Below are positions 1-7,559 of a stretch of DNA of 25,284 nt, piece after piece. Below the pieces are notes generated by a model, which ran no database searches, was not told the DNA's origin, and worked only from the letters and a program-made list of their open reading frames with translations. The DNA comes from Pusillimonas sp. UBA6240 (GTDB taxonomy: Bacteria; Pseudomonadota; Gammaproteobacteria; Burkholderiales; Burkholderiaceae_B): positions 130,324-155,607 of the forward strand of contig DJWC01000004.1 in NCBI GenBank assembly GCA_002441445.1. Direction: 5' to 3'. Made by a program: the position numbers and the translations under genes. The first letter of the stretch is position 1; every line of letters starts with the position of its first letter.

Positions 1-239
1 CCCGCGGCGGGCGACCCCGCGGCGGACGGCTCGCCCAGTGTGGCGCTGCGATGCCAGTGCTCGCCGGTCTTGGCATTGAAGCCATGTATCGTCGTGGTAT
101 TGCCGGTACGCTGGATCTGCTCGACATTGCCGTTCCGATCGGTGCAGGATCGCATCATGTCCGGCCCGACGCAACGCGCTTTCGCGGGGGCCGAAGCCAG
201 GAACAAAACGACGAAGGGAAGGAGCGCGGCGGTTTTCAT
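1..239 (-). CDS. Small secreted protein of unknown function, 3' part outside window
   Basis: An open frame on the minus strand starts at an ATG (237-239) and runs off the left edge; about 79 residues are visible. Residues 1-21 form a typical Sec signal peptide: MKTAALL, then a hydrophobic stretch, then a small-residue cleavage site around SAPAKA. The mature part carries two cysteines, C23 and C32, which could form a disulfide after export. It is rich in polar residues and Gly/Asn/Thr (CTDRNGNVEQIQRTGNTTTIHG), ending in an Ala/Gly/Pro-rich stretch at the window edge. I do not recognise a named family; it resembles the small exported hypothetical proteins common in Bordetella. The ribosome site is weak (a GAG about 8 nt before the ATG). 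The reading frame, the signal peptide and the absence of stops support it as a real gene. Confidence 0.6.
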   Translation of the reverse strand, partial: MKTAALLPFVVLFLASAPAKARCVGPDMMRSCTDRNGNVEQIQRTGNTTTIHGFNAKTGEHWHRSATLGEPSAAGSPAA

Positions 240-585
240 ATCTGTGTTCTCGCAAGACGCGTGGATGCAGCGGACAAAAGGCGGCGGCCGGAAAGCCGCC
301 TATCCTCCATTTGGCCTAGGTCACGGCTCCGGCAATTTGGAGTATGATAGGCCTGCAGTTGCGTGTTTCTCCTAAGATGAAAGTGGTGCCGCGCCCTGGA
401 AGATCCTCAACTTCCGGGGCGTTTCTATTATGGCGCGCCCGTATCTTTTCCCAGATGCCATGTGTCCGGGCGCCCGCTGCAGGGCGCCGGCACTTCCATC
501 GCATCCAATCTCGACATATTCTATACAGTCTATAAAGGTATCGCGCACGCCAACCCCAGCAACGAACAGGAAAGGAGACGACGCC
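240..585. other. Intergenic region between divergent genes
   Basis: This stretch separates the minus-strand secreted protein from the plus-strand hydrolase, so it should hold two divergent promoters. A short G/C hairpin (arms 283-288 and 295-300) lacks a T-run and is not a convincing terminator. Around 510-540 an A/T-rich patch (TATTCTATACAG, then TATAAAGG) is the likeliest place for the hydrolase promoter, but no -35/-10 pair with standard spacing is clear. I see no further gene; open frames here have no recognisable protein features. Confidence 0.4.
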
Positions 586-1482
586 ATGGCCAGAATGACA
601 GCCCAAGACTTCGCACCCGAATTGCTTGAGCTCTACGACTTCTATGTGCACGGGCATATCAGCAAGCGCGAATTTCTGAGCAGAGCCGCCAAGTTCGCCG
701 TCGGCGGGCTGACCAGCGCCGGCATCCTCGCCCAGTTGCTGCCCAATTACGCCCTGGCGCAACAAGTGTCCTTCACCGATCCGGATATCGTGCCCGAGTA
801 CATCAATTACCCATCGCCGCTGGGCCATGGCCAGGTGCGCGGGTATCTGGTCAAGCCGGCCAAGGCGCAGGGCAAGCTGCCCGCCATCGTGGTCGTGCAC
901 GAAAACCGCGGACTCAATCCTTATATCGAAGACGTCGCGCGGCGGCTCGCCAAGGATGGCTTCATTGCGCTCGCGCCCGACGGCTTGAGTTCGAAAGGGG
1001 GCTATCCGGGAAACGACGATAAAGGGCGGGCGCTGCAGCAGCAGGTCGACCCCAAAAAGCTGATGAACGATTTTTTCGCCGCGGTCGAATTCATGGCCGC
1101 CCGTGACGGGGCCACGGGGAAAGTCGGCATCACCGGCTTTTGTTATGGCGGCGGCGTGGCGAATGCCGCGGCTGTGGCGTATCCCGAACTCGCCGCCGCG
1201 GTGCCGTTTTACGGCCGCCAGCCCAACCCGCAAGACGTGCCGAAGATTCAGGCGCCGCTGCTGCTTCATTACGCCGAGAACGACAAAGCGATCAACGAGG
1301 GATGGCCCGCCTACGAGGCGGCGCTGAAGCAGCATGGCAAGACTTATGAGGCTTACATATATCCGGGAACCAGCCACGGCTTCCACAATGACTCCACGCC
1401 GCGCTACGACAAGGCAGCCGCGGAGCTGGCCTGGAACCGCACGGTGGCGTGGTTCAAGCGCTATGTAGGCGGGGAAGGCTAG
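586..1482 (+). CDS. yghX: Dienelactone hydrolase family protein, YghX type, exported
   Basis: This 298-residue alpha/beta hydrolase closely matches the Escherichia coli YghX subfamily along its whole length. The catalytic triad expected of dienelactone hydrolases is visible: C186 in GFCYGGG, D233 in YAENDK and H264 in GTSHGFH. The N-terminus has a family helix (LYDFYVHGHISKREFL) followed by a hydrophobic segment ending ALAQ near residue 59. That looks like a Tat- or Sec-type export signal, with KREFL as an imperfect Tat motif. The start ATG at 586 is chosen because AAAGGAGA lies 7 nt upstream and homologues begin MARLTA-like; the longer open frame from 430 has no ribosome site. Family knowledge: these enzymes hydrolyse cyclic esters such as dienelactone, but the YghX substrate is not established. 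It appears to be a single-gene unit. Confidence 0.88.
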   Translation: MARMTAQDFAPELLELYDFYVHGHISKREFLSRAAKFAVGGLTSAGILAQLLPNYALAQQVSFTDPDIVPEYINYPSPLGHGQVRGYLVKPAKAQGKLPAIVVVHENRGLNPYIEDVARRLAKDGFIALAPDGLSSKGGYPGNDDKGRALQQQVDPKKLMNDFFAAVEFMAARDGATGKVGITGFCYGGGVANAAAVAYPELAAAVPFYGRQPNPQDVPKIQAPLLLHYAENDKAINEGWPAYEAALKQHGKTYEAYIYPGTSHGFHNDSTPRYDKAAAELAWNRTVAWFKRYVGGEG

Positions 1483-1980
1483 CCCGGACTGGCGGCGCCA
1501 AGGGTAGACGGCAGCCGCTGCGATATGCCGCTCGAAGCTGCCGTTGGCCTGTTTGGTTGCAGCCTTCAGATCCGCGCCTTGCGTTGGCGCCTCAGCGCGA
1601 TGCCATCACGCATATTCACACCCAGCAGGATAATGTTCACTGCGCCTGTCGAAGAAGATGTCGATCACAGTGCGCATTGACTCAGACGTCTTGGCTTGGC
1701 TGCGTTCGCAGGGGAAAGGCTATCGGTCTCGCATCAATGCGATTTTGCGAAGGGAAATGCTGGCTTCGCTCCAAAAAATACAAGCAAAGCCGCATGGAAT
1801 TAATAATTGAAGGAATGCAAAGAGGGGGGAGCATTTGCAGTGAAAATGACTCGTGACCGACCTTGGCGTCACTTTCCAGAGGTGGGCGCTTAGGGGTAGG
1901 CGCTTCTATAAGCGAGGCCCTTGAAACGAGGCCTCGTGTGCCTCGGGCGCTCTTCAATATCAGCACGACTTCGGCTTGCA
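1483..1980. other. Mostly non-coding gap holding a small antitoxin remnant
   Basis: Apart from the BrnA-like frame at 1658-1810 I find no gene. The stretch from 1483 to 1640 shows no recognisable protein in any frame, and in particular no BrnT toxin. Between 1913 and 1936 there is a seven-base-pair hairpin (CGAGGCC / GGCCTCG, ten-base loop) without a T-run. An 11-base direct repeat with one mismatch (GGTGGGCGCTT / GGTAGGCGCTT) lies just before it. The right end runs into the tRNA promoter. Confidence 0.4.
1658..1810 (+). CDS. BrnA-like antitoxin C-terminal fragment, orphan
   Basis: A 50-codon frame encodes a short ribbon-helix-helix-like segment. ITVRIDSDVLAWLRSQGKGY followed by RSRINAILRREM is the hallmark of the BrnA/DUF4415 antitoxin C-terminus, whose RHH domain binds its own promoter DNA. 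Full BrnA proteins are roughly 80-100 residues and have an N-terminal arm that blocks the BrnT ribonuclease. Here an in-frame TAA at 1631 removes that arm, leaving only SLRLSKK before the ATG. No BrnT-like frame is visible upstream on either strand. I therefore read it as the relic of a brnTA module. It could still be expressed as a minimal DNA-binding protein, but the ribosome site is poor (GAAGAAG directly before the ATG). The family call rests on motif recognition only. Confidence 0.5.
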   Translation: MSITVRIDSDVLAWLRSQGKGYRSRINAILRREMLASLQKIQAKPHGINN

Positions 1981-2005
1981 TAACGATCGAAAGTCATGCT
2001 ATAGT
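1976..2005 (+). promoter_or_regulatory. tRNA-Asn promoter
   Basis: A -35-like TTGCAT (1976-1981) and a -10-like TATAGT (2000-2005) are separated by 18 bp. They lie 14 bp before the mature tRNA 5' end, which is the expected geometry for a stable-RNA sigma-70 promoter. Confidence 0.55.
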
Positions 2006-2019
2006 TCCGCTTCTTCAGT

Positions 2020-2095
2020 TCCCCGATAGCTCAGTCGGTAGAGCGACGGACTGTTAATCCGCAGGTCACAGGTTCGAGCCCTGTTCGGGGAGCCA
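2020..2095 (+). tRNA. tRNA-Asn (anticodon GTT)
   Basis: This is a 76-nt cloverleaf with encoded CCA. The acceptor arms TCCCCGA (2020-2026) and TCGGGGA (2085-2091) pair perfectly. The D-loop is AGTCGGTA, the anticodon loop CTGTTAA carries GTT at 2053-2055, and the T-arm contains GGTTCGAGCCC. Positions 27 and 43 form an A-C mismatch at the top of the anticodon stem. A promoter lies just upstream and a strong terminator just downstream, so it is probably transcribed alone. tRNA genes are frequent integration sites, but no integrase is seen beside it. Confidence 0.95.
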
Positions 2096-2115
2096 CCGAA
2101 TACCGAAAGAAATCA

Positions 2116-2150
2116 AGCCCTTGGAATTTCGTCGCCAAGGGCTTTTTCTT
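2116..2150 (+). terminator. Rho-independent terminator of tRNA-Asn
   Basis: A perfect 9-bp stem (AGCCCTTGG / CCAAGGGCT) with a 10-nt loop is followed by TTTTCTT. It starts 20 nt after the tRNA CCA end. Confidence 0.85.
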
Positions 2151-2264
2151 TGAATGCGACGGTTTATGTGACGCGTCACGTATCCAGTAGTGGCAGCTGT
2201 GCTTTCTCGTGAAAGCGCCGTGGCGCCTCAAGCCTACAGCGAAGGCCGCCAGGCAGGTTTCACG

Positions 2265-2334
2265 GCGAATCTTTCACCGCAGCCCCTTCACCGCAAACCT
2301 TTCGCCACGGCTCTTCCATCGCAGATCTTCCACC
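2265..2334 (+). repeat. 14-bp tandem repeat, five degenerate copies
   Basis: Five head-to-tail 14-bp units fill exactly 70 bp: GCGAATCTTTCACC, GCAGCCCCTTCACC, GCAAACCTTTCGCC, ACGGCTCTTCCATC and GCAGATCTTCCACC. The last unit abuts the stop codon of the ferritin-like gene. A sixth, weaker copy may precede them (2251-2264). The array lies in the 3' untranslated region of the ferritin-like mRNA, between it and the tRNA terminator. The function is unknown; the units differ enough that the array looks old. Confidence 0.7.
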
Positions 2335-2880
2335 TCAGTCCAGCAGATCTTTCATGTCGTCGGCATGCTCTTCTTCTACCGCCATGATGTCGATGAGCAA
2401 GTGTTTGGTGGTGGGGTCGGTGTCGCCGATGCGTTCTATCATCTGCCGGTAGGATTCTATTGCTATGCGCTCGGCGACCAGGTTGGCCCTGATCATGCTT
2501 TTTATGTCCGTGGATTCGTCGTATTCGGCGTGGCTGCGGGCGGCCAGGGTCGAGGGGTTCATGTCCGGCGTGCCGTTCAACTGCACGATGCGCTCGGCGA
2601 TGCGGTTGGCGTGATCCTCTTCCTGCTGGGCGTGCTCCAGGAATTCAGCCTTGACGGATTCGTTGACCATGCCGGTGGCGGTGAAGTAGTGGCGCTTGTA
2701 GCGCAATATACAGACCAGTTCGGTCGCCAGGGCGGCGTTCAGCATTTCCACGATTTCTTCCCGGTTGCCCTGGTAGCCTGAAGGCACGGCGCCTTTGTCC
2801 AGATCCTGCGCCGCTTTTCTGATGGCCGCCACATCGAACGAGGCGCCTTGTTTGCCGGGATTCGTCTGTTTCATGTCCAT
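2335..2880 (-). CDS. Ferritin-like (bacterioferritin-type) protein
   Basis: This 181-residue four-helix protein carries the two halves of a di-iron centre. E54 lies in helix A and the first ExxH is E87-H90 (QEEDH). E137 lies in helix C and the second ExxH is E169-H172 (EEEH). This arrangement is that of bacterioferritin/ferritin-like proteins, which oxidise Fe2+ and may store iron or protect DNA from peroxide. Residues 1-35 form a polar N-terminal extension. The start at 2880 has AGGA six bases upstream; a second Met two codons later is possible. Whether it builds a 24-mer cage or binds haem cannot be read from the sequence. It stands alone, with a hairpin in its leader and a tandem repeat directly after the stop. 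Confidence 0.8.
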   Translation of the reverse strand: MDMKQTNPGKQGASFDVAAIRKAAQDLDKGAVPSGYQGNREEIVEMLNAALATELVCILRYKRHYFTATGMVNESVKAEFLEHAQQEEDHANRIAERIVQLNGTPDMNPSTLAARSHAEYDESTDIKSMIRANLVAERIAIESYRQMIERIGDTDPTTKHLLIDIMAVEEEHADDMKDLLD

Positions 2881-3199
2881 GTCCAGTCCTATTTGTATTT
2901 GAAGATGAGCTTCGGGGCGATAGCGCCCCGGCCGGTACGGCTATCAGCAAATACTGTGCCGGCTGGGGAGGTCGCACCGATGCGAAGCACGGCAGCGCCG
3001 CAATACCTATGCATGGCGGGAGGCAGGGCGGTGCCTTGACCCGCCGCATCGGCACGAAGCAAGACGCCCCGATCCGTCCCAGCCTACGTGCTCGAAAGCC
3101 CGCGCTCGCATGGAATAGACGCGACAAAATAGTAGCGGCGGAATAAGCGGGATAGACGCGACGGCAAAACCCGACGCGCCTCGACCGCCGCGCTTGCAA
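2881..3199. other. Intergenic leader of the ferritin-like gene with a hairpin
   Basis: On the minus strand this is the upstream region of the ferritin-like gene and the end of the emr operon. A perfect stem (2913-2919 with 2924-2930, CGGGGCG / CGCCCCG, four-base loop) lies about 33-50 nt before the ferritin start, within its probable leader. An 11-base direct repeat (ATAGACGCGAC) occurs at 3115-3125 and 3152-3162. I see no iron-regulator box I would trust and no gene. Confidence 0.4.
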
Positions 3200-4852
3200 T
3201 CAATGCGCGCCGGCCTCCACGGCGGCGCTGCCCTTGTTCGAGGCGGGGCGCGCCAGCCAGATCAGGCCGATAAGGACCAGGAACAGGATGGCCGAGGCGT
3301 AAAAGATGTCGGTGGCGGACAAGGTGTAGGCCTGTTGATTGATCAGCGAGTCGACCAGGGCGAGGGATTGCTCGTGTCCCAGCCCCTGCTGCTGCATGGT
3401 CGCCATGGCGGCGTCGAAGGCGGGTTCGCCGGGCCGGGCCGCTTGCGCCAGTTGGGCATGGTGCAGGGTGGCGCGATTTTCCCATAGCGTGGTCGTGATG
3501 GATGTGCCGAACGCGCCGAACACCAGGCGCACGAAATTGGACAGGCCCGCCGCCGCTGGAATGCGATGCGGGTCCAGGCCGGACAAGGTGACCGTCGTCA
3601 AAGGGATGAAGAAGGTGGCCATGGCCGCGCCCTGGATGAAGGTGGGCAGCATGATGGTGTACAGATCGGCCTGGGTGTTGAAGCCGGCTCGCATATAGCT
3701 GATCAGCGAGAACACCAGGAAGGCGAAGGTGGCAATGATGCGCGGATCGTGTTTGGACAGCATCTTCCCGACGATGGGCGACATGATGATGGCCAGTATT
3801 CCCACGGGCGCCGAGGCGATGCCCGCATAGGTGGCGGTGTAGCCCATGGTGCTTTGCATCCACAGGGGCAGCAGCACCACGGTGCCGAAGAATACGCCAT
3901 AGCCCACGGAAATGGTAATGACGCCGGAGCTGAAGTTGCGGTATTTGAACAGGGTCAGATCCACGACGGGGTGTTCGGCGGTCAGCTCCCATATCAGGAA
4001 AAACACGAACGACACGACGGCGATCACCGCCATGGCGACTATGGCCGGGCTGGCGAACCAGTCCAGTTCCTTGCCTTTGTCCAGCATCAGTTGCAAGGCG
4101 CCCACCCATAGCACCAGCAGCGCCAGTCCGACGGTGTCTATGGGCAGCTTGGCGCGGGGCGATTCACGGTGCTTGTACAACTGCCATGCGCCCCAGCCGG
4201 CCAGCAGGCCGACAGGGATATTGATGTAGAAAATCCACGGCCAACTGTAATTGTCGGAAATCCAGCCGCCCAGCAAGGGGCCGGCGACGGGCCCGACCAA
4301 TATGGTCATGGACCACAGCGCCAGCGCCATGCCGGCTTTTTCCTTGGGATAGGAGCCCAGCATCAGCGCCTGCGACAGTGGGATCATGGGCCCCGCCACG
4401 GCGCCTTGCAGCACGCGGAAGGCCACCAGCGATTCCAGCGACCAGGAGAAGCCGCAGAGCCAGGAGGACAGCACGAATAGCAGCACCGACAGCACGAACA
4501 GGCGCACCTGGCCGAAGCGCTGCGTCAGCCAGCCGGTCAACGGCACGGTGATGGCGTTGGCGACGGCGAAGGAGGTGATGACCCAGGTGCCCTGGGTGGC
4601 GCTGACTCCCAGGTCGCCGGCGATCGTCGGGATGGATACGTTGGCGATGGACGAGTCCAGCACATTCATGAATACCGCTGCCGACAGGGCGACAGTGCCG
4701 AACACCCGGGCCCGGCCTTCCAGAGGCGGGTAGACGGCTCTCGCCGCGGACGCCGGCGCAGCAGAGGCCGGGGCCGGGGCGCCCGACGCACCGGCGCCCG
4801 ACGCATCGGCGCCCGACGCATCGGTCGGCTTGCCTATATCCGTTGCGCTCAT
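3200..4852 (-). CDS. emrB: EmrB/QacA (DHA2) family multidrug MFS transporter
   Basis: A 550-residue inner-membrane proton antiporter of the 14-helix DHA2 group. Diagnostic motifs are visible: LDSSIANVSIPTIAGDLGVS in helix 1, WLTQRFGQVR (motif A) after helix 2, RVLQGAVAGPMIPLSQA in helix 4, and GPVAGPLLGGWISDNYSWPW (motif C region) in helix 5. It takes substrates such as hydrophobic drugs and passes them to the EmrA adaptor and an outer-membrane channel. Its start codon overlaps the stop of emrA (ATGA at 4849-4852), so the two are translationally coupled. The first ~40 residues are an unusual Ala/Ser/Gly-rich tail encoded partly by a 15-bp tandem repeat. The substrate range cannot be predicted. 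Confidence 0.93.
   Translation of the reverse strand: MSATDIGKPTDASGADASGAGASGAPAPASAAPASAARAVYPPLEGRARVFGTVALSAAVFMNVLDSSIANVSIPTIAGDLGVSATQGTWVITSFAVANAITVPLTGWLTQRFGQVRLFVLSVLLFVLSSWLCGFSWSLESLVAFRVLQGAVAGPMIPLSQALMLGSYPKEKAGMALALWSMTILVGPVAGPLLGGWISDNYSWPWIFYINIPVGLLAGWGAWQLYKHRESPRAKLPIDTVGLALLVLWVGALQLMLDKGKELDWFASPAIVAMAVIAVVSFVFFLIWELTAEHPVVDLTLFKYRNFSSGVITISVGYGVFFGTVVLLPLWMQSTMGYTATYAGIASAPVGILAIIMSPIVGKMLSKHDPRIIATFAFLVFSLISYMRAGFNTQADLYTIMLPTFIQGAAMATFFIPLTTVTLSGLDPHRIPAAAGLSNFVRLVFGAFGTSITTTLWENRATLHHAQLAQAARPGEPAFDAAMATMQQQGLGHEQSLALVDSLINQQAYTLSATDIFYASAILFLVLIGLIWLARPASNKGSAAVEAGAH
4778..4822 (-). repeat. 15-bp tandem repeat inside emrB N-terminus
   Basis: Three in-frame units of GGCGCCCGACGCAYC (plus-strand sense; 4778-4792, 4793-4807, 4808-4822) differ at only one base. 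On the coding strand they give repeated Asp/Gly-Ala-Ser-Gly-Ala residues. Because the unit is a multiple of three, slippage would change the tail length without breaking the frame. Confidence 0.85.
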
Positions 4853-6030
4853 GAGCTCAGGTTTTCGTCGATGATGCGCTGGATCAGCGCATCGGCCCGG
4901 CCGCTGTCATCGGTGAAGACGGTTGTGCTGAGCCCCGCGCCGGGAGCGGGCGCGGCGCCGTTTTCCGGCTCGGCCAGCGCCACCTCCACCTGCATGGACA
5001 GGCCCACGCGCAAGGGATGGGCGGCCAATTCCTCGGGGTCCAGGACGATGCGCACGGGTACGCGCTGGACGACCTTGATCCAGTTGCCGCTGGCATTCTG
5101 CGCGGGCAGCAATGAAAATGCGCTGCCCGTACCGGCCGCCAGTCCCTGCACCACGCCGTGATAGACGACCCCGCTGCCGTACAGGTCGGCAGTGAGCGTC
5201 GCTTTCTGGCCGGGCGCCATGCGGCGCACCTGGTTTTCCTTGAAATTGGCTTCCACCCATACTTCCCGCAGCGGCACGATAGTCATCAGCGGCGTGCCGG
5301 GCGCGACATGCTGGCCCAATTGCACCGAGCGCCGGGCGACCATGCCGTCGACGGGCGAGGGCAGCCGGGTGCGCGAGCGCGCGAGCCAGGCTTTGCGCAG
5401 TTGATCGGCCGCCTGCATGACGTCCGGATGCTTCGCCACGGTGGTGCCCGCGGTCAACGCCAGATTGGTTTGCAGCTTGGCCCGGGCCGCGGCCAGCGCG
5501 GCTTCGGCTTGCGTCAGGCTGGACTGCGCCGCTTTTTCCGCAGTCTGCGCATGAAGGATCTCTTCGCCGCTGACGCCGCCCGAGCGCGCCAGGGTCTGAC
5601 GGCGCTTCAGGTCGCTGCGTGCCTTGGCCAGGTCGATGCGGGCGCGTTCGATATCGGCCTCGCGCATGGCGATGTCGGCCCGCAAGGCGTCGTTTTGCAC
5701 GAAAATGGTGCGCGTATGCCGTACCGCCTGGGCCAGCGCGGCTTCCGCTTGCTGCAGAGCTATCTCGGTATCGCTGGAATCCAGCTCGACCAGCGGGGCG
5801 CCTTTCTGGACCAGTTGCGTGTCATCGGCGGCGATCGACAATACCGTGCCGGGAATCTGGGACGTCAGCTGGACCAGATTGCCGTGTACATACGCATCGT
5901 CCGTGGATTCATAATTGGAAGCATAAATGGCCCACCAGATGCCGTAGGCGGCGCCCAGGATAAGAAAGACGACGGCCGCCGCAATCATCAAAGGCTTGCG
6001 CCGGGATTCCGTTTTTTTCGTTGCACTCAT
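4849..6030 (-). CDS. emrA: EmrA/HlyD family membrane-fusion protein
   Basis: The periplasmic adaptor of the tripartite pump, 393 residues. A single N-terminal membrane anchor (about residues 14-36, KPLMIAAAVVFLILGAAYG) is followed by the EmrA signature STDDAYVHGNLVQLTSQIPG and the first lipoyl half-motif. A long alpha-helical hairpin (about 95-200) is rich in Ala/Gln. The second lipoyl half is RLPSPVDGMVARRSVQLGQH, and a beta-barrel domain follows (WVEANFKENQVRRMAPGQ). These features place it in the EmrA/HlyD branch rather than the RND-type AcrA branch, consistent with the MFS partner. The start at 6030 has GAGAT upstream. It lies 14 nt after the outer-membrane gene and overlaps emrB by four bases. 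Confidence 0.93.
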   Translation of the reverse strand: MSATKKTESRRKPLMIAAAVVFLILGAAYGIWWAIYASNYESTDDAYVHGNLVQLTSQIPGTVLSIAADDTQLVQKGAPLVELDSSDTEIALQQAEAALAQAVRHTRTIFVQNDALRADIAMREADIERARIDLAKARSDLKRRQTLARSGGVSGEEILHAQTAEKAAQSSLTQAEAALAAARAKLQTNLALTAGTTVAKHPDVMQAADQLRKAWLARSRTRLPSPVDGMVARRSVQLGQHVAPGTPLMTIVPLREVWVEANFKENQVRRMAPGQKATLTADLYGSGVVYHGVVQGLAAGTGSAFSLLPAQNASGNWIKVVQRVPVRIVLDPEELAAHPLRVGLSMQVEVALAEPENGAAPAPGAGLSTTVFTDDSGRADALIQRIIDENLSS

Positions 6031-6044
6031 GTGGATCTCGTGAT

Positions 6045-7457
6045 TCAGGGGGTGGCTTTGGCGGCAGCGCCGGCGGCGCCGTAGCCTCCGCCCAGGGCGG
6101 CGGCCAATTGGGCGTCCAGCTTGTAGGCGCGTGCGCGCATTTCCGTGTTCAGAATGGATTGCCTCTGCACTTCGTTCTGGGCGAGCAGCACCTGAACGAA
6201 GTTGCCCAAGCCGGACTTGTAGCGCTGCAGGGCTATTTCATAGGCGGAAGTGATGGCATCCAGGCTGGCCGCCTGGTCCGCCGCCTGCTGCTGCAGGGAC
6301 TGTATCGACGTGCAGGCGTCGGCCACTTCGCGCACGGCGGTCAGCAAGGTCTCGTTGTAGTTGGCGATGGCCAGATCGCGTTCCGCCTGCTTCGAACTCA
6401 GGTTGGCATTGAGCTCCCCGCCGTGGAAAACGGGCAGGGAAATGGCCGGCCCCACGCCATAGGTCTGGCTGCCGTCCTGCAGCAGATTGGACAGGCCCAA
6501 GGACATGAAGCCCGCGAAGGCGGACAGGTTGACGTTGGGATAGAACTGCGCCTTGGCGGCGGAGATGCGGCTCGATGCCGCTTCGGCCCGCAGCCTGGCG
6601 GCCACGATGTCCGGCCGACGGCCCAGCAGTTCCAGGGGTATGCTGCCCGGCAGCCCGGTGGGCGCATGATCCAGCTCCACGGACTGGATGGCGGCGCCGC
6701 GCGCCGGGCCGGCGCCCAGCATGGCGGCTATCTGGTTGCGCAGCAGGCCGGCGTTGGTGGCTGCCTGGCTGAGCTGGACGCGCGCCGCCGACACTGCGGA
6801 ATCGGCCTGCTTCGCTTCCGCCTCGGTGTCCAGGCCCGCGGCGACGCGCTGGCGCGTGATGCTGGCCACATTGCCCAGCTGCTTGACGATCTGTTGCAGC
6901 ACATCGTGCTGAGCCAAGGCGTTCTGCAGATTGAAATAGCTCTGGACGACGCCGCTGACCAGAGCGTTGCGCGCCACGCTCAAATCGGCTTGCGCGGCGG
7001 CTTGCTGCGATACCGCCGCGGCATAATTGGCGCGGTTCCGGCCCCATAAGTCCAGGTCGAAGCCTAGTTTCAACTGCAGGCTGTTGTCGGTCTGCATGGA
7101 CCCCCCGTACGGGGGCGGATAGATGTAGTTTTCCGAAAAGCGCTCGCGTGTCAGCGTGTAATTCACGTCCGCGCGGGGCAACTGGATGGCGCGTGCGCCG
7201 CGTACGGCGGCGTCCGCCATGTGCAGGCGCGCCTGGGCGGCCGACAGGGAAGGGCTGCCCGCCAGCGCTTGCGCCACCAATTCATTGAGCTGCGCATCGT
7301 CGTAGCGCAGCCACCATTGTTCCGACGGCCAGGCGATGCCGCCGTCCTGCAGGCCCAATTCAGCCGCGTCCAGCGCTTGTACCGCGGGCGCGCCGGGTTC
7401 GATGGCGGCGCAACCCGCCAGCGCGGCGGCGAACAGGATGGGAATGAAAGCTTTCAT
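6045..7457 (-). CDS. NodT/OprM-type outer-membrane efflux lipoprotein
   Basis: A 470-residue TolC-family channel, the outer part of the EmrAB pump. I take the ATG at 7457 because it gives a clean lipoprotein signal (MKAFIPILFAAALAGC, lipid-modified C16). The open frame extends 25 codons upstream, but into the promoter and operator. The two OEP repeats are evident: WWLRYDDAQLNELVAQALAG starts the first. The second lies after SIPLELLGRRPDIVAARL, which is a strong NodT-type motif. Near the end FVQVLLAQNEVQRQ marks the last helix. It is first in the structural operon, ahead of emrA and emrB, and behind a promoter with a MarR-type operator. Confidence 0.92.
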   Translation of the reverse strand: MKAFIPILFAAALAGCAAIEPGAPAVQALDAAELGLQDGGIAWPSEQWWLRYDDAQLNELVAQALAGSPSLSAAQARLHMADAAVRGARAIQLPRADVNYTLTRERFSENYIYPPPYGGSMQTDNSLQLKLGFDLDLWGRNRANYAAAVSQQAAAQADLSVARNALVSGVVQSYFNLQNALAQHDVLQQIVKQLGNVASITRQRVAAGLDTEAEAKQADSAVSAARVQLSQAATNAGLLRNQIAAMLGAGPARGAAIQSVELDHAPTGLPGSIPLELLGRRPDIVAARLRAEAASSRISAAKAQFYPNVNLSAFAGFMSLGLSNLLQDGSQTYGVGPAISLPVFHGGELNANLSSKQAERDLAIANYNETLLTAVREVADACTSIQSLQQQAADQAASLDAITSAYEIALQRYKSGLGNFVQVLLAQNEVQRQSILNTEMRARAYKLDAQLAAALGGGYGAAGAAAKATP

Positions 7458-7505
7458 GCGTGTTCTGAAGATTGACGGGTATGGCTTACAACAAGCTGAA
7501 TATAG

Positions 7506-7559
7506 CTGCCTAGTTGGTATTTGCCTAGGCAATTATATAACGAAAAAATTTCGGCTCAA
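7506..7559 (-). promoter_or_regulatory. oprM-emrAB promoter with paired MarR operators
   Basis: Reading the minus strand, a -35 TTGAGC (7554-7559) and a perfect -10 TATAAT (7532-7537) are 16 bp apart. The perfect 12-bp palindrome TTGCCTAGGCAA (7521-7532) covers the predicted transcription start. A second, degenerate copy CTGCCTAGTTGG (7506-7517) lies exactly 15 bp further, centre to centre. The same pair with the same spacing precedes marR, so both are probably MarR-protein sites. A repressor bound here would block initiation. Confidence 0.75.

Noticed and set aside
283..300. G/C hairpin as a terminator
   Set aside because: No T-run follows on either strand and no gene ends there.
316..1386. 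Long minus-strand open frame (356 codons) opposite the YghX-type hydrolase
   Set aside because: It is antisense to a gene with a full catalytic triad, has no recognisable domain, and is explained by high-GC codon bias that removes stops from the opposite strand.
1682..1981. Minus-strand 99-codon frame upstream of the tRNA
   Set aside because: No recognisable motif; it overlaps the tRNA promoter and the better-supported BrnA-like frame.
2020..2095. tRNA-Asn as an attachment site of an integrated island
   Set aside because: No integrase, no repeat of the tRNA 3' end was found downstream, and the compositional island lies 12 kb away.
2265..2334. Tandem 14-bp units as a CRISPR array
   Set aside because: Units are directly adjacent with no spacers and are too short and too degenerate; no cas genes are present.
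5158..7049. Two long plus-strand frames opposite emrA and the outer-membrane gene
   Set aside because: Gly/Arg/Gln-rich translation products typical of antisense high-GC frames; the minus-strand products have clear family motifs.
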